Positions 8,699-19,954 of a DNA stretch of 64,000 nucleotides are shown in pieces (position 1 is the stretch's first letter; every line of letters starts with the position of its first letter). A model generated the notes under the pieces. That model worked only from the letters and a program-made list of their open reading frames with translations, was not told the origin of the DNA and did not search any database. This DNA is from Bryobacteraceae bacterium. GTDB lineage: Bacteria > Acidobacteriota > Terriglobia > Bryobacterales > Bryobacteraceae. The translations under genes and the position numbers were made by a program. The stretch covers positions 215,757 through 279,756 of the forward strand of contig JANWVY010000001.1 in NCBI GenBank assembly GCA_025056455.1, given 5' to 3'.

Positions 8699-11038
8699 AT
8701 GACCTCGACATGGAGGACAATCTTGCTCATCGTGCCGGCCCTGTGCGCGGCGTGGCAGCTTGAGGGGGCCGCCGCCGGCCCGGTTTCCCCGTCCAGCCTC
8801 GTTGAGCGTTACTGCGTGGCGTGCCACAACTCAAACACTAAGGCTGGGAATCTCACCTTAGACCCGGCCACGGCGCTCCAACCTGGCAAACAGCCTGAAG
8901 TTTGGGAAAAGGTGGTTCGCCGCTTGCGCGCCCGTTCGATGCCACCTGGCGGCGTTCCTCGGCCAGACGAAGCGACCTACTCCCACCTCGTTGCGCAGCT
9001 TGAGTCACTCCTGGATCAAGCGGCAGCCAAAAATCCGAACCCCGGTCGCACCGACGCCTTCCGTCGTCTCAACCGCAGTGAATATCAAAACGCAATTCGC
9101 GATCTCTTGGAGCTGGAGCTGGAGGCGACGGGGCTGCTACCGGCTGATGACTCGAGCCACGGCTTTGATCATGTCACGGTGGCCAATCTGTCGCCTACGC
9201 TCATGGAGCGGTACTTGAACGCAGCCCAAAAGATCAGCCGCTTGGCCGTGGGGCTGCCGGGACGGTCTCCGGGTGGTGAAACCTTTCAGCTTCCGGCCGA
9301 CTTGACGCAGGAAGAACATGTCGAGTCGCTCCCACTCGGCACGCGAGGCGGGCTGGCGGTCCGCTACAGCTTTCCGGCGGATGCCGAGTATGAAATTCAG
9401 GTGCGCTTGCAGCGCGATCGGAATGAACATGTGGAAGGGCTGCGCCAGGCACACGACTTGGAGATTTCCATCGATGGCGTGCGCGTCGGCCTGTTTACCG
9501 TGCGCCCTCCTGCCTCGCCCGACCACTCCCAGGTCGATCAGCACCTCAAAGTACGAATCCCGGTGAAGGCAGGTCCGCATACCGTGATTGCGGCCTTTCC
9601 GAAAAAAGCTTCTCCGCTGCTTGAGACCGAGCGGCAACCTTATGCGGCCCACTTTAATATGGACCGCCATCCGCGCATCAACCCAGCAGTTTTCTCGCTG
9701 ACGATCAACGGGCCTTACGCCGTCCAAGCCCCGGGAGACACGCCCAGCCGCAAACGCATTTTCGTTTGCCGGCCAGCCAGTCTAGAAGAAGAAGAAACCT
9801 GCGCGCAGCGCATTCTCACGACCCTGCTGCGCCGCGCCTGGCGGCGCCCGGTGAACGAGGCCGATCTCCGGCGTCCGTTCGAATTTTTCCGCCAAGGGCG
9901 CAAAAGCGGTGGTTTTGAAGCAGGCATCGAGATGGGGTTGCGGGCAATCTTGGTGAGCCCGGAGTTTTTGTTCCGGATCGAACGCGATCCGCCAGGCCTG
10001 AAAGCGGGCGAAGCCTACCGCTTGAGCGATGTGGAGCTGGCTAGCCGGCTTTCATTTTTTCTCTGGAGTAGCATTCCGGATGAAGAGCTGTTGGAGGCGG
10101 CCAGTCGCGGCTTGCTGAGCCAGCCGGGGGCACTCGACAAGCAAGCGCTTCGCTTGCTGGCCGACGCTCGTTCGCAAGCTCTCACTCGCAACTTCGCCGG
10201 TCAATGGCTTCATTTGCGCAACTTGGCGAGCGTGACGCCGGACATGCGCCTGTTCCCCGATTTCGACGACAATCTGCGGCAGGCGTTTCGGAAAGAAACG
10301 GAGCTGTTCTTTGAGAGCATCGTGCGCGAAGACCGTCCCGTTACTGATCTGCTCAGCGCTCGCTATACATATTTGAACGAGCGGCTGGCCAAACACTACG
10401 GAATTGCCAACGTATACGGCAGCCGGTTTCGGCGCGTCGAGCTGCCTGCTGGCTCCATGCGCGGAGGGTTGCTCCGCCACGGCAGCATTCTGACCGTCAC
10501 CTCGTACGCGACGCGCACCTCACCGGTGATTCGCGGCAGCTGGATTCTGGCCAACCTACTCGGCTTGCCCCCTCCACCTCCGCCGCCCGGGGTTCCTGCG
10601 CTCAAAGAGAACACCAGCAGTCTGAAACCCTTACCGCTGCGCGAGCGTCTGGCCCAGCATCGCGCCAACGCGGCCTGCGCCAGTTGCCACCGGTTGATGG
10701 ACCCCATTGGTTTTGCTCTGGAAAATTATGATGCAGTCGGGCGCTGGCGCGATCAGGAAGGGGGCCGAGCGGTGGATGCCTCGGGGAGCTTTGTGGACGG
10801 CGCTCCAGTGGAAGGGGTAGCAGGGTTAGAGAAAGCAATTCTCGCCCGGCCAGAGTTGTTTCTGGTTGCTTTTACGGAAAAGCTTTTGACGTATGCGTTG
10901 GGCCGTGGGTTGGAGTACTATGATGCGCCAGCAGTCCGCCAGGTGCTCGCCGAGGCTCGCCAACAGCAGTACCGCTTTTCCTCGTTTGTTCGAGGGATTA
11001 TTCACAGCACACCATTTCAGATGAGGAGGGCTCCATGA
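8699..11038 (+). CDS. Secreted planctomycete-type cytochrome protein (DUF1587/DUF1595/DUF1592/DUF1588/DUF1585)
   Basis: The protein has 779 residues. The ATG at 8699 gives a clean signal peptide (MTSTWRTILLIVPALCAAW); a longer frame from 8615 has no signal sequence. A haem c site CVACH is at residues 39-43, followed by DUF1587 (FRRLNRSEYQNAIRDLL). A beta-rich middle part follows, then DUF1595/DUF1592 (residues about 370-590, SDVELASRLSFFLWSS), DUF1588 with a CASCHRLMDPIGFALENYD segment, and C-terminal DUF1585. The second CxxCH is a possible second haem site. These proteins are thought to act in the periplasm with a Tat-exported partner; the reaction is unknown. The stop codon overlaps the DUF1552 start by 4 bases. 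Confidence 0.92.
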   Translation: MTSTWRTILLIVPALCAAWQLEGAAAGPVSPSSLVERYCVACHNSNTKAGNLTLDPATALQPGKQPEVWEKVVRRLRARSMPPGGVPRPDEATYSHLVAQLESLLDQAAAKNPNPGRTDAFRRLNRSEYQNAIRDLLELELEATGLLPADDSSHGFDHVTVANLSPTLMERYLNAAQKISRLAVGLPGRSPGGETFQLPADLTQEEHVESLPLGTRGGLAVRYSFPADAEYEIQVRLQRDRNEHVEGLRQAHDLEISIDGVRVGLFTVRPPASPDHSQVDQHLKVRIPVKAGPHTVIAAFPKKASPLLETERQPYAAHFNMDRHPRINPAVFSLTINGPYAVQAPGDTPSRKRIFVCRPASLEEEETCAQRILTTLLRRAWRRPVNEADLRRPFEFFRQGRKSGGFEAGIEMGLRAILVSPEFLFRIERDPPGLKAGEAYRLSDVELASRLSFFLWSSIPDEELLEAASRGLLSQPGALDKQALRLLADARSQALTRNFAGQWLHLRNLASVTPDMRLFPDFDDNLRQAFRKETELFFESIVREDRPVTDLLSARYTYLNERLAKHYGIANVYGSRFRRVELPAGSMRGGLLRHGSILTVTSYATRTSPVIRGSWILANLLGLPPPPPPPGVPALKENTSSLKPLPLRERLAQHRANAACASCHRLMDPIGFALENYDAVGRWRDQEGGRAVDASGSFVDGAPVEGVAGLEKAILARPELFLVAFTEKLLTYALGRGLEYYDAPAVRQVLAEARQQQYRFSSFVRGIIHSTPFQMRRAP

Positions 11039-12375
11039 TTGTCACCCGGAAGGCTTTGAGCCGGCGCACCCTGCTGCGGGGCGCTGGAGCTGCCGTGGCG
11101 TTGCCCTTGCTGGATGCGATGATGCCCGCGATGACGGCGCTTGCAGCCAGCCCGGCCAAACCAGTGCGCCGGATTGGATACGTTTATATGCCCATGGGCG
11201 CAACGATCTCGGCCTGGACTCCCCCTGGTGACAATTTGAAGGTTCTCTCCCCTTCGCTCCAGTCGCTTGTGAACGTCGCCGACTACGTGACTGTCTTAAC
11301 CAACTTGGAATTGCGCAACGCCTATCCTGGCACCCATGCCACTTCGAACGCCTCGTTTCTCAGTTGCGCCAAGGCCAAATGGACGGAAAGCAGCGATTAT
11401 TTTTTGGGAACGACGGCGGATCAAATTGCGGCGCAACAGATTGGGCAGCAGACCAAGCTGCCGTCCCTTGAGCTCGCGATGGACCTGCTGCGAACAGTGG
11501 GCCAGTGCGATAACGGCTACGCCTGTGTTTATCAGAACAATCTTTCTTGGGCCTCACCGACAACCCCGCTGCCCGCAGAAGCGCATCCGCGCGTGGTATT
11601 TGAACGGTTGTTTGGAGACGGCGGAAGCAGTGCCGATCGGCTGGCGGAACTACGCCAGCAGTCGAGCCTGCTCGACTGGGTTCGGGACGACATTGTGAGA
11701 CTACAGAAGCAGCTCGGTCCTGCAGATCGCCGAAGGGTGAACGATTACTTAGAGAGCGTACGGGAGGTGGAGCGCCGGATCCAAAAAGCGGAAGCCGCGA
11801 CGCAAGAGGCGCAGCTGCCAGATTTGGACCGCCCGGTAGGAGTTCCCGCTGCCTATGCTGACCATGCCCGTCTGATGTTCGATCTACAAGTGCTCGCCCT
11901 TCAGGGTGACGTGACGCGTGTCATCTCGTTCCAGCTGGCCCGGGAGACCAGCAACCGGGCCTATCCTGAGATCGGGGTGCCTGAGGCTCACCACCCGCTC
12001 ACCCATCACGGCGGCGATCCGGAGAAGATGGCTAAAGTGGCCAAGATTAACGCCTTCCACGTGTCGCTCTTTGCTTGGTTTTTGGAAAAATTGAAGGCGA
12101 CGCCTGATGGTGATGGCAATCTGCTGGATCACTGCGTGTATCTCTACGGCAGCGGGATGGGCAATCCGGACCTGCATGATCATGTGAACCTGCCGATCTT
12201 AGTGGCCGGTGGGCTGGCAGGCCGGCGTCCTGGCGGGCGGCACATCCGCTACGAAACCCCAGCGCCGCTGGCGAACTTGCACCTCACCCTGCTCGACCGG
12301 GCGGGCGTGAAACTCGAGGCCTTCGCCGATAGCACCGGCAAGATCCCGGAGCTGATGGAGCCCCTCGCCATTTAG
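11035..12375 (+). CDS. DUF1552 family protein, Tat-exported partner of the DUF1592 cytochrome
   Basis: The protein has 446 residues. The N-terminus carries a twin-arginine signal (SRRTLLRGAG, followed by a hydrophobic stretch and ending near LAASPA), so it is probably exported folded. The DUF1552 core includes RIGYVYMPMGA, FLSCAKAKWT and LYGSGMGNPDLHDHVNLP. ATGA overlap with the cytochrome gene indicates coupled translation and fixed pairing, as seen throughout Acidobacteria and Planctomycetes. The fold resembles DUF1501/alkaline phosphatase-like proteins; the activity is not established. Confidence 0.93.
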   Translation: MIVTRKALSRRTLLRGAGAAVALPLLDAMMPAMTALAASPAKPVRRIGYVYMPMGATISAWTPPGDNLKVLSPSLQSLVNVADYVTVLTNLELRNAYPGTHATSNASFLSCAKAKWTESSDYFLGTTADQIAAQQIGQQTKLPSLELAMDLLRTVGQCDNGYACVYQNNLSWASPTTPLPAEAHPRVVFERLFGDGGSSADRLAELRQQSSLLDWVRDDIVRLQKQLGPADRRRVNDYLESVREVERRIQKAEAATQEAQLPDLDRPVGVPAAYADHARLMFDLQVLALQGDVTRVISFQLARETSNRAYPEIGVPEAHHPLTHHGGDPEKMAKVAKINAFHVSLFAWFLEKLKATPDGDGNLLDHCVYLYGSGMGNPDLHDHVNLPILVAGGLAGRRPGGRHIRYETPAPLANLHLTLLDRAGVKLEAFADSTGKIPELMEPLAI

Positions 12376-12389
12376 GTTCGGAAAGTCCC

Positions 12390-13883
12390 ATGAGACATGG
12401 AGCCAAGAGTTGGAGTGTACTTCTTCTGGCGCTGCTCGCAACGACATTCCGGGCCGCAGAGGGCGCGGACAAGCTCGCCGATTTCGCCGAGCGGCGCGAC
12501 TATCAGCGCCTACGGGCACTGCTTGACAACCGCAGTGACGTCAACGCGGCCCAGCCTGATGGCTCAACGGCTCTGCACTGGGCTGCCTATCAAGACGAGC
12601 TGGAAATGGCGAGGCTGCTGCTGGAAGCGGGCGCCAACCCCAATGCCCGGAATCGCTATGGCGTGACGCCGCTATGGATTGCAGCAAGCAATGGCAACGG
12701 CGAGATGGTGGCCTTGCTGCTGGATTCGGGCGCCGACGCCAACCAGACTTCGCCAGGGGGCGAAACGGTGCTCATGATGGCCTCGCGCACCGGTTCTCTT
12801 TCCGCAGTGAAGGCACTGCTTGCGCGAGGGGCCGAGGTTTCGGCCCAGGAGCCTCAATATGGTCAGACGGCGCTCATGTGGGCCGCGGCCGAGGGCCATG
12901 TCCCCGTCGTGGAGGCGCTCCTTGCAGCCGGCGCTGATTTCCGGACAAACACCAGGCTCGGTTTTTCCGCCTTGCTCTTTGCCGTTCGAGAAGGGCATTT
13001 AGGCGTTGTGCGGGCGCTGCTTGGGGCAGGCGCCGATCCAAACGAGGTCGTGACTCCCACGGCAGCCGCAAAGCGGGCAGATGGAGGGCGAGGCCCCAGG
13101 CCCGGCACGAGCGCGCTCATTCTCGCCGTCACCAATGCTCACTACGAAGTGGCTTCGGCACTCCTGGACGCAGGCGCCGACCCCAACCATTCGGGCCCGG
13201 GATACACCGCGCTTCATGCCATCACGCACACCCGCAAGCCGGGCGGCGGCGATAACGATCCTCCGCCACAAGGATCGGGTTCGATGACCAGCCTCGAGCT
13301 GGTGCGGAAGCTCGCGGCGAAGGGCGCCAACTTGAATGCGCGCATGACGCGGAAGATCAACTTCGGGTTGACCAGCTTGAATACGCTCGGCGCCACGCCG
13401 TTTTTGCTGGCGGCCAAGACCGCAGACGCCGAGCTCATGCGCTTGCTGGCTGAGCTGGGAGCCGACCCAACCATTCCTAACGCCGATGACTCCAATGCAG
13501 TGATCGTCGCCGCCGGCCTCGGCACGCGATCTCCTGGCGAGGATGCCGGAACGGAAGAAGAGGTGCTTGAGGCGCTTCAGGTGGCCCTGGATCTCGGGCT
13601 GGACATCAACGCGGTGGATCGGAACGGTGAGACCGCCATGCATGGCGCGGCCTACAAAAACCTTCCCGCCGTGGTGGAGTTTCTAGCAAAGAAAGGGGCG
13701 CGCATCGAAGTGTGGAACCGCCCCAACAAATATGGCTGGACGCCGCTGCGGATTGCCGAAGGTTATCGATTTGGCAATTTTAAGCCCTCTCCTCCCACTG
13801 TAGAGGCTTTTCACCGCGTTCTGAAAGCGGCGGGCGCGCCGATTCCAACGGGAGGAGCCGGGAACTTGGTCAACTGGCGCTAG
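12390..13883 (+). CDS. Secreted ankyrin-repeat protein
   Basis: The protein has 497 residues, starting with a signal peptide ([19 protein letters not shown]). About ten ankyrin repeats follow, seen as recurrent [13 protein letters not shown], GxTPLxxAA and VVxALLxAGAD motifs at about 33-residue spacing. It starts 14 bp after the DUF1552 gene and so probably forms a three-gene unit with the cytochrome. Ankyrin repeats imply protein binding; the partner is likely one of these two proteins, but this is inference. The gene ends tail to tail with ilvD, sharing the bases CTAG. Confidence 0.9.
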   Translation: MRHGAKSWSVLLLALLATTFRAAEGADKLADFAERRDYQRLRALLDNRSDVNAAQPDGSTALHWAAYQDELEMARLLLEAGANPNARNRYGVTPLWIAASNGNGEMVALLLDSGADANQTSPGGETVLMMASRTGSLSAVKALLARGAEVSAQEPQYGQTALMWAAAEGHVPVVEALLAAGADFRTNTRLGFSALLFAVREGHLGVVRALLGAGADPNEVVTPTAAAKRADGGRGPRPGTSALILAVTNAHYEVASALLDAGADPNHSGPGYTALHAITHTRKPGGGDNDPPPQGSGSMTSLELVRKLAAKGANLNARMTRKINFGLTSLNTLGATPFLLAAKTADAELMRLLAELGADPTIPNADDSNAVIVAAGLGTRSPGEDAGTEEEVLEALQVALDLGLDINAVDRNGETAMHGAAYKNLPAVVEFLAKKGARIEVWNRPNKYGWTPLRIAEGYRFGNFKPSPPTVEAFHRVLKAAGAPIPTGGAGNLVNWR

Positions 13884-15574
13884 AGTTCCTCATCGGTCAC
13901 GCAACCCTGACTGGCGTCCTTGACCAGGCGGATATATTTGCCGAGTGTGCCTCGCGTCGCTTTGTATGGCGGCATCTTCCAGGCCGATCGGCGCGCCTCG
14001 AGTTCCGCATCGGTGAGGTCCACGCGAAGCTCATTCCTCGAAGCGTCAATCGTAATGCGATCGCCATTGCGCACCAGGGCGATGGGTCCGCCAACCTGCG
14101 CCTCAGGCGTGATGTGGCCCACGATGAAGCCGTGCGAGCCGCCCGAAAAACGGCCATCGGTAAGAAGAGCCACGTCTTTGCCCAGACCCGCCCCCATGAT
14201 GGCGGAAGTGGGGGTCAACATTTCCGGCATCCCCGGCCCGCCCTTGGGCCCCTCATAGCGAATGATCACCACCTCACCCTTACGGATTTCTTTGCGCTCT
14301 AAGGCGGCCAGCATCTCTTCTTCTGAATCAAACACCCGGGCCGGACCAGAAAACTGAAGGCCTTCTTTTCCCGTGATCTTCGCCACGGCTCCACCTGGAG
14401 CGAGATTGCCACGCAGGATCTGAATGTGTCCGGTGGGCTTGAGGGGTTTTGACAGCGGCATGATCACTTGCTGGCCCTCTTTCAAACCGGGGAGATCTTT
14501 GACGTTTTCCGCCAAGGTTTTCCCGGTTACGGTGAGGCAGTTGCCGTCGAGTAAACCCTCTGCCAACAGCATCTTGACGACTGCGGGGATTCCGCCTACG
14601 GCGTGGAGATCTTCCATGACGTAACGGCCACTGGGCTTGAGATCCGCAAGCAGGGGTACGCGGTCGCTGACTCGCTGGAAATCATCGAGCGTGAGTTCGA
14701 CGCCCACGGCCCGGGCCATGGCAATCAGATGAAGGACGGCGTTGGTGGACCCGCCCAGCACGGACACCATGACCATGGCATTTTCAAATGCTTGCCGCGT
14801 CATGATGTCGCGGGGCTTGAGATCCATTTCGAGCAGTCTACGAATGGCGGCGCCCGCTTGAAAGCACTCGGCGCGTTTGTCCGGATGCTCGGCGGGAGTC
14901 GAAGAGCTGTAAGGCAGCGACATTCCCAAGACTTCGATGGCGGAGGCCATGGTGTTGGCTGTGTACATGCCGCCGCAGGCCCCAGCTCCCGGACAAGCGT
15001 GGCGCACAATATCGGCCCGCTGCTCTTCGGTGATTTCGCCCGCTAGGAACTGCCCGTAGCTTTGAAACGCGCTGACAATGTCAAGCTTCTCAGTACCGGG
15101 CGTCGACCCGCGGCCCGGCCGGATGGTGCCGCCGTAAATCATCAGCGAAGGCCGGTTGAGCCGGCCCATGGCAATCAAGCAACCGGGCATGTTCTTATCG
15201 CAGCCGGGAATCGAGATGTTGGCGTCATACCACTGCGCGCACATGACCGTTTCAATGGAATCGGCGATCAGATCCCGCGATTGCAAAGAAAAGCTCATGC
15301 CTTCGGTTCCCATGGAGATGCCGTCGGAGACGCCAATGGTGTTGAAGCGCAGGCCCACAAGACCCGCGGCTTCCACCCCTTCCTTCACCTTTTGCGCCAG
15401 GTCTAGCAGGTGCATATTACAGGGATTTCCCTCAAACCACACGCTGGCGATGCCCACCTGCGCTTTCTTCATATCTTCTTCGCGCAAGCCTGTAGCATAG
15501 AGCATGGCTTGGGATGCGCCCTGGGATTTGGGCTGTGTAATTCGAGAGCTGTAACGGTTGAGTGGAGAAGACAT
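13880..15574 (-). CDS. ilvD: Dihydroxy-acid dehydratase
   Basis: IlvD dehydrates 2,3-dihydroxy-isovalerate and 2,3-dihydroxy-3-methylvalerate in valine, isoleucine and leucine biosynthesis, using an Fe-S cluster. The 564-residue protein has the cluster and active-site motifs [16 protein letters not shown] and [17 protein letters not shown], and the C-terminal [13 protein letters not shown] chose ATG 15574 ([14 protein letters not shown]), since the extra 11 residues of the longer frame do not fit the family and the remaining length is normal. The gene is monocistronic here, with no other ilv gene in the window. Confidence 0.96.
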   Translation of the reverse strand: MSSPLNRYSSRITQPKSQGASQAMLYATGLREEDMKKAQVGIASVWFEGNPCNMHLLDLAQKVKEGVEAAGLVGLRFNTIGVSDGISMGTEGMSFSLQSRDLIADSIETVMCAQWYDANISIPGCDKNMPGCLIAMGRLNRPSLMIYGGTIRPGRGSTPGTEKLDIVSAFQSYGQFLAGEITEEQRADIVRHACPGAGACGGMYTANTMASAIEVLGMSLPYSSSTPAEHPDKRAECFQAGAAIRRLLEMDLKPRDIMTRQAFENAMVMVSVLGGSTNAVLHLIAMARAVGVELTLDDFQRVSDRVPLLADLKPSGRYVMEDLHAVGGIPAVVKMLLAEGLLDGNCLTVTGKTLAENVKDLPGLKEGQQVIMPLSKPLKPTGHIQILRGNLAPGGAVAKITGKEGLQFSGPARVFDSEEEMLAALERKEIRKGEVVIIRYEGPKGGPGMPEMLTPTSAIMGAGLGKDVALLTDGRFSGGSHGFIVGHITPEAQVGGPIALVRNGDRITIDASRNELRVDLTDAELEARRSAWKMPPYKATRGTLGKYIRLVKDASQGCVTDEEL

Positions 15575-15681
15575 AAAACGGACCGGCTTTCCAGTATATC
15601 GTTCCACTACGGCCGGTTTGGTGTGGCGAAAGCGCCCTGGTCTGTCCTTAGCAGCTTTGGGGAGAATATGGAGGTATGCAA

Positions 15682-17754
15682 ATGGTTTTCTATCTCGCCT
15701 TGGCCCTCCTGGCCCCGCCTGTTTGTGCTCAGCCGAAGTCGGCCATCACGCACGAAAAGCTATGGATGATGAAACGGCTGGCGAATCCTGTGCTGTCGCC
15801 CGATGGCAAGTGGGTGGTCTTCTCGGTGACCGAACCATCCTACGTTGAGGCAGAAACCTCGACCGATCTATGGCTAATTCCCACCGATGGTTCCGTCGAG
15901 CCCCGGCGAATCACCTCGACCAAGAGCGGAGAAAGTGGGGTCGCCTGGAGTCCGGACTCGGGGCGGATTGCCTTTTCCGCGCGGCGCGAAGGCGACGAAG
16001 TGTCCCAGATCTATGTGCTCGACCTCGCCCGTGGTGGAGAAGCGCAACGAATCACGAGCCTTTCGACAGGAGCCAGCGCGCCGGCCTTCAGCCCGGATGG
16101 CAAATACTTGCTCTTCACCAGCCGCGTCTATCCAGGCGCCGCTGATGACAACGCCAACAAAAAGATTGCTGCTGAGCGCAGAGCACGAAAGTACCGGGCC
16201 CGTGTGTACGAAACGTTTCCCATCCGCCATTGGGACCGATGGTTGGACGACATGCAGACACACCTTTTCGTTCAACCTGTGGACGGATCGGCGCCCGCTC
16301 GGGATCTTTTGGCTACCACGCAGCTTGTGAGCCAACCGGGCTTTGGAGGCATCCTCGGCAACTCAGGCGAGGAGCTGCCAGCGGTATGGGCGCCGGATGG
16401 CAAGTCGATCGTCTTTGTCGCCACGACGAACCGCACAGGCGCGGCTTACGAGGAGGTGTTGACCCACTTGTACGCCGTGAGCGTGGAGGGAGGTGAACCC
16501 AAAGCCTTGACCCAGGGCCAGGCCTCGTTCACCCGGCCGATGTTCCGCCCCGATGGCCAGGCACTGTATGCACTTCGGGAACTGAAGGACGGCAAGCACG
16601 CCTACGCCGTCGAGCGACTGGTGATGATCGCCTGGCCTGCGGGCGGCGAACCGGTCCCAATTACAGGCCGATTGGATGCCTCGGTGACGGGTTTTGCTTT
16701 TACGCCCGACAGCAAAAGGCTCTATGTAACCGCCGAGGACGCCGGGCTCGAGCGGATCTTCGAGACCTTTCCCACAGGCGGGAACATCCGGCCTTACTCC
16801 ACGGCCAAGAGCGGCGTGTATGGCGCTCTCCAAATTGCGGGTCCGGCCTCAAAGCCGGTCATGATTGCCACCTGGGCCAGCGCTGTTAACCCGGCGGAAG
16901 TCGTCAGGCTCGAGAACGGGGAGCATAAACGCCTTACGGCGGTTAGCGCCGCAGCAGCCGAGGCCATCGACTGGCAGCCGCTCCGGCACTTCACCTTCAC
17001 AAGTAAGCGCGGCCGCCGGATTCACAACATGCTGGCCTTGCCGCCAAACTTTCGCGAATCCGAGAAATATCCGCTTCTGGTGCTCATCCACGGCGGGCCC
17101 CACACGATGTGGCGCGATGAGATCACGCTGCGCTGGAACTATCATCTGCTGGCCGCGCCTGGCTACGTGGTGTTGTTAACAAACTATTCGGGATCCACTG
17201 GATTTGGCGAGAAGTTTGCCCAAGCCATTCAGGGTGATCCGCTTCGCGGGCCGGCCGAAGAGCTCAATGAGGCCGCCGATGAGGCCATCCGCCAGTTTCC
17301 TTTCATCGACGGCTCGCGCCAGTGCGCCGGCGGGGCTAGCTACGGCGGCCATCTTGCCAACTGGCTCCAGGCCACGACGACGCGCTACAAGTGCCTGATC
17401 AGCCATGCTGGCCTGATCAACCTCGAATCGCAATGGGGCACGAGCGACTCCATCTATCACCGCGAACAAAATGCTGGCGGCCCGGTCTGGGAACAAGGCC
17501 CGGTGTGGCGTGAGCAAAATCCCATTCGTCTGGCTAAAAATTTCCAAACCCCGGTCCTTGTTACGGCAGGTGAAAACGACTTTCGTGTCCCTCTCAATCA
17601 AGCTCTGGAGTATTGGAGCGTACTCCAGCGTTTGAAGGTGCCGAGCAAGCTGATTGTGTTTCCTGACGCCAATCACTGGATCTTGAAGCCCGAGGATAGT
17701 CGTTTTTTCTATCAGGAGGTTCATGCCTGGCTTGCGAAGTATTTGAAGCGATAA
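15682..17754 (+). CDS. S9 family peptidase (prolyl oligopeptidase/acylaminoacyl-peptidase type)
   Basis: The protein has 690 residues, with a signal peptide ([16 protein letters not shown]). The seven-bladed propeller has TolB/WD40-like repeats ([34 protein letters not shown]). The C-terminal hydrolase has the complete triad: Ser in GGASYGGH (about residue 553), Asp in ENDFRVP (about 633) and His in ANHW (about 665). ATG 15682 sits 7 nt after GGAGG, while ATG 15676 lies only 1 nt after it, so the downstream start is preferred. It is a secreted oligopeptidase, a paralogue in type of the truncated S9 gene at the left edge. Confidence 0.92.
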   Translation: MVFYLALALLAPPVCAQPKSAITHEKLWMMKRLANPVLSPDGKWVVFSVTEPSYVEAETSTDLWLIPTDGSVEPRRITSTKSGESGVAWSPDSGRIAFSARREGDEVSQIYVLDLARGGEAQRITSLSTGASAPAFSPDGKYLLFTSRVYPGAADDNANKKIAAERRARKYRARVYETFPIRHWDRWLDDMQTHLFVQPVDGSAPARDLLATTQLVSQPGFGGILGNSGEELPAVWAPDGKSIVFVATTNRTGAAYEEVLTHLYAVSVEGGEPKALTQGQASFTRPMFRPDGQALYALRELKDGKHAYAVERLVMIAWPAGGEPVPITGRLDASVTGFAFTPDSKRLYVTAEDAGLERIFETFPTGGNIRPYSTAKSGVYGALQIAGPASKPVMIATWASAVNPAEVVRLENGEHKRLTAVSAAAAEAIDWQPLRHFTFTSKRGRRIHNMLALPPNFRESEKYPLLVLIHGGPHTMWRDEITLRWNYHLLAAPGYVVLLTNYSGSTGFGEKFAQAIQGDPLRGPAEELNEAADEAIRQFPFIDGSRQCAGGASYGGHLANWLQATTTRYKCLISHAGLINLESQWGTSDSIYHREQNAGGPVWEQGPVWREQNPIRLAKNFQTPVLVTAGENDFRVPLNQALEYWSVLQRLKVPSKLIVFPDANHWILKPEDSRFFYQEVHAWLAKYLKR

Positions 17755-17806
17755 GGGCTTTGGTGAGTTGGGGCATTTTTCGGGGTGCCGGCGGGTGGGA
17801 GGAGAC

Positions 17807-17835
17807 TTGACAATGTTACACTAAGATTAGATACT
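17807..17835 (+). promoter_or_regulatory. dnaK promoter with degenerate HAIR-like half sites
   Basis: A perfect TTGACA (17807-17812), a 17-bp spacer and GATACT (17830-17835, 4/6) form a housekeeping-type promoter about 130 bp upstream of dnaK. The -35 lies in CTTGACA-N7-ACTAAGA, which partly resembles the HspR operator (CTTGAGT-N7-ACTCAAG; 5/7 and 4/7 matches). Since hspR is the last gene of the operon, autoregulation here is plausible but unproven. Confidence 0.5.
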
Positions 17836-17966
17836 ATTATCGAGCGCAATTTAAGGGCGCTGACCCTGAGTCCACGGCCAGCGATCCCTTCCGGCCATTT
17901 CCGTCAGGGCCGTGCGCCACGCATCGACATCCGAGCGGTCAACTTCATGGAGGCAGAACGAAGAAT

Positions 17967-19880
17967 ATGAGCAAAATTATAGGGATTGATCTGGGCACCA
18001 CCAACTCTGTGGTCGCTGTGATGGAAGGCGGCCAGCCGGTTGTAATTCCGAACCAGGAAGGTGGACGCACCACCCCCTCTGTGGTTGCATTCACGAAAAC
18101 CGGCGAGCGGCTTGTGGGCCAGGTAGCCAAACGGCAAGCTGTCACCAACCCCGAAAATACAATCTACTCAATCAAGCGCTTCATGGGTCGCCGCTACGAA
18201 GAAGTGGGCGAAGAGATTAAACTCGTGCCTTACAAGGTGGTCCGTGGGGAAAACGGGGATGCGCGCGTGGAAGTGATGGGGAAAACGATGTCTCCTCCGG
18301 AGATTTCGGCCCTGGTGCTCAAGAAGCTAAAGGATGCTGCCGAGGCTTATTTGGGCGAAAAGGTCACCAAGGCCGTCATTACGGTTCCGGCCTATTTCAA
18401 CGACGCGCAGCGGCAGGCCACCAAGGACGCGGGCCAGATTGCCGGGCTTGAGGTCATGCGAATCATCAACGAGCCGACGGCGGCGGCGCTGGCCTACGGA
18501 TTGGACAAAAAGAAGGATGAAACGATCGCTGTGTTTGACTTTGGCGGCGGCACCTTCGACATCTCGATCCTTGAAGTAGGCGATGGCGTGGTTGAAGTAA
18601 AAGCCACCAACGGTGACACACACTTGGGTGGCGACAATATCGATCAGCGCATCATTGACTGGATCATCACGGAATTTAAGCGCGAAACGGGAATCGACGT
18701 CTCGCGCGACCAGATGGCGTTGCAACGGCTCAAGGAGGCTGCCGAGAAGGCCAAGATCGAGCTTTCCTCGATGCTCGAGACCGAAATCAACCTACCCTTC
18801 TTGACCGCCGACGCCACCGGACCCAAACACCTTCAGATGAAGCTCACCCGGGCGCGCTTTGAGCAGATGGTGGACGATATTCTGGCGCGGACGCTGGAGC
18901 CTTGCAAGCGGGCCCTGTCCGATGCGGGTCTGACGCCAGCTCAAATCGATGAGGTGGTGATGGTAGGCGGTTCGACGCGCATCCCGAAAGTTATCTCCAT
19001 GGTGCGCGAGTTCTTCGGGAAGGAGCCGAACAAGACGGTGAACCCGGACGAAGTCGTCGCCGTAGGTGCCGCTGTACAAGGCGGCGTGCTTGGAGGCGAG
19101 GTCAAGGATGTGTTGCTACTCGACGTGACGCCCTTGTCGCTTGGCATCGAGACCCTGGGCGGCGTGTTCACAAAGCTGATCGAGCGCAACACGACCATTC
19201 CAACCCGTAAGAGCGAAATCTTCTCCACGGCCTCCGACAACCAGACCTCGGTCGAAATCAAGGTCTATCAAGGCGAACGCGCGATGGCGCGCGACAACCG
19301 GTTGCTTGGCGTCTTCCAGCTGGTCGGCATCCCGCCTGCTCCGCGGGGCGTGCCCCAAATTGAGGTCACCTTTGACATTGACGCGAATGGCATTTTGAAC
19401 GTCACAGCGAAGGACCGGGCCACCAACAACGAGCAGAAGATCACCATTACCTCTTCCTCTGGTCTGAGCAAAGAAGAGGTAGAAAAGATGGCGGCCGACG
19501 CCCGGGCGCACGAAGCGGAGGACCGCAAGCGCAAAGAGGAGATCGAAGCGCGCAACCGGGCTGATGCCATGGTCTACAACGTGGAGAAGATGCTCCGCGA
19601 CCACGGCTCGAAGATCAGCGAGGCAGACAAAAAGCATGTCGAATCGGCGCTTGAGGAGACCAAGAAAGTCATGGCCTCTGGTACGGTGACTCAGATTAAC
19701 GCCGCAGTCGACAAACTCACGCAGGCCTCGCATAAGCTCGCCGAAGCAATGTATGCCGCTTCGAGCTCCTCGACGAGCTCCACATCCGGCTCTGGTGCAG
19801 GTCCAAGCTCCAATGGCGGCGCCAAGAGCAAGGACAACGTGGTGGACGCAGAATTCGTCGACGTGGACGAGAAGAAGTAG
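17967..19880 (+). CDS. dnaK: Molecular chaperone DnaK (Hsp70)
   Basis: The Hsp70 ATPase folds and protects cytosolic proteins with DnaJ. The 637-residue protein has the phosphate loop [13 protein letters not shown], the signature [14 protein letters not shown], the [11 protein letters not shown] segment and [13 protein letters not shown]. The substrate-binding domain follows ([17 protein letters not shown]), then a helical lid and a Ser/Gly-rich tail. It ends with [13 protein letters not shown], the acidic tail usual in bacterial DnaK. It is the first gene of a dnaK-dnaJ-hspR unit; grpE is not present between dnaK and dnaJ. Confidence 0.98.
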   Translation: MSKIIGIDLGTTNSVVAVMEGGQPVVIPNQEGGRTTPSVVAFTKTGERLVGQVAKRQAVTNPENTIYSIKRFMGRRYEEVGEEIKLVPYKVVRGENGDARVEVMGKTMSPPEISALVLKKLKDAAEAYLGEKVTKAVITVPAYFNDAQRQATKDAGQIAGLEVMRIINEPTAAALAYGLDKKKDETIAVFDFGGGTFDISILEVGDGVVEVKATNGDTHLGGDNIDQRIIDWIITEFKRETGIDVSRDQMALQRLKEAAEKAKIELSSMLETEINLPFLTADATGPKHLQMKLTRARFEQMVDDILARTLEPCKRALSDAGLTPAQIDEVVMVGGSTRIPKVISMVREFFGKEPNKTVNPDEVVAVGAAVQGGVLGGEVKDVLLLDVTPLSLGIETLGGVFTKLIERNTTIPTRKSEIFSTASDNQTSVEIKVYQGERAMARDNRLLGVFQLVGIPPAPRGVPQIEVTFDIDANGILNVTAKDRATNNEQKITITSSSGLSKEEVEKMAADARAHEAEDRKRKEEIEARNRADAMVYNVEKMLRDHGSKISEADKKHVESALEETKKVMASGTVTQINAAVDKLTQASHKLAEAMYAASSSSTSSTSGSGAGPSSNGGAKSKDNVVDAEFVDVDEKK

Positions 19881-19891
19881 CAGATTCGAAC

Positions 19892-19931
19892 GGGGCGCTG
19901 GGTGTTGCCTCTCCCGCCGCCCCACCTTTTT
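19892..19931 (+). terminator. Attenuator-like hairpin between dnaK and dnaJ
   Basis: GGGGCG (19892-19897) pairs with CGCCCC (19918-19923), with an inner GGG/CCC pairing. TTTTT (19927-19931) follows after three bases. It may act as a partial terminator, giving more DnaK than DnaJ. Confidence 0.45.
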
Positions 19932-19954
19932 AACTCCGCCAGGGAGTGTGTGCC

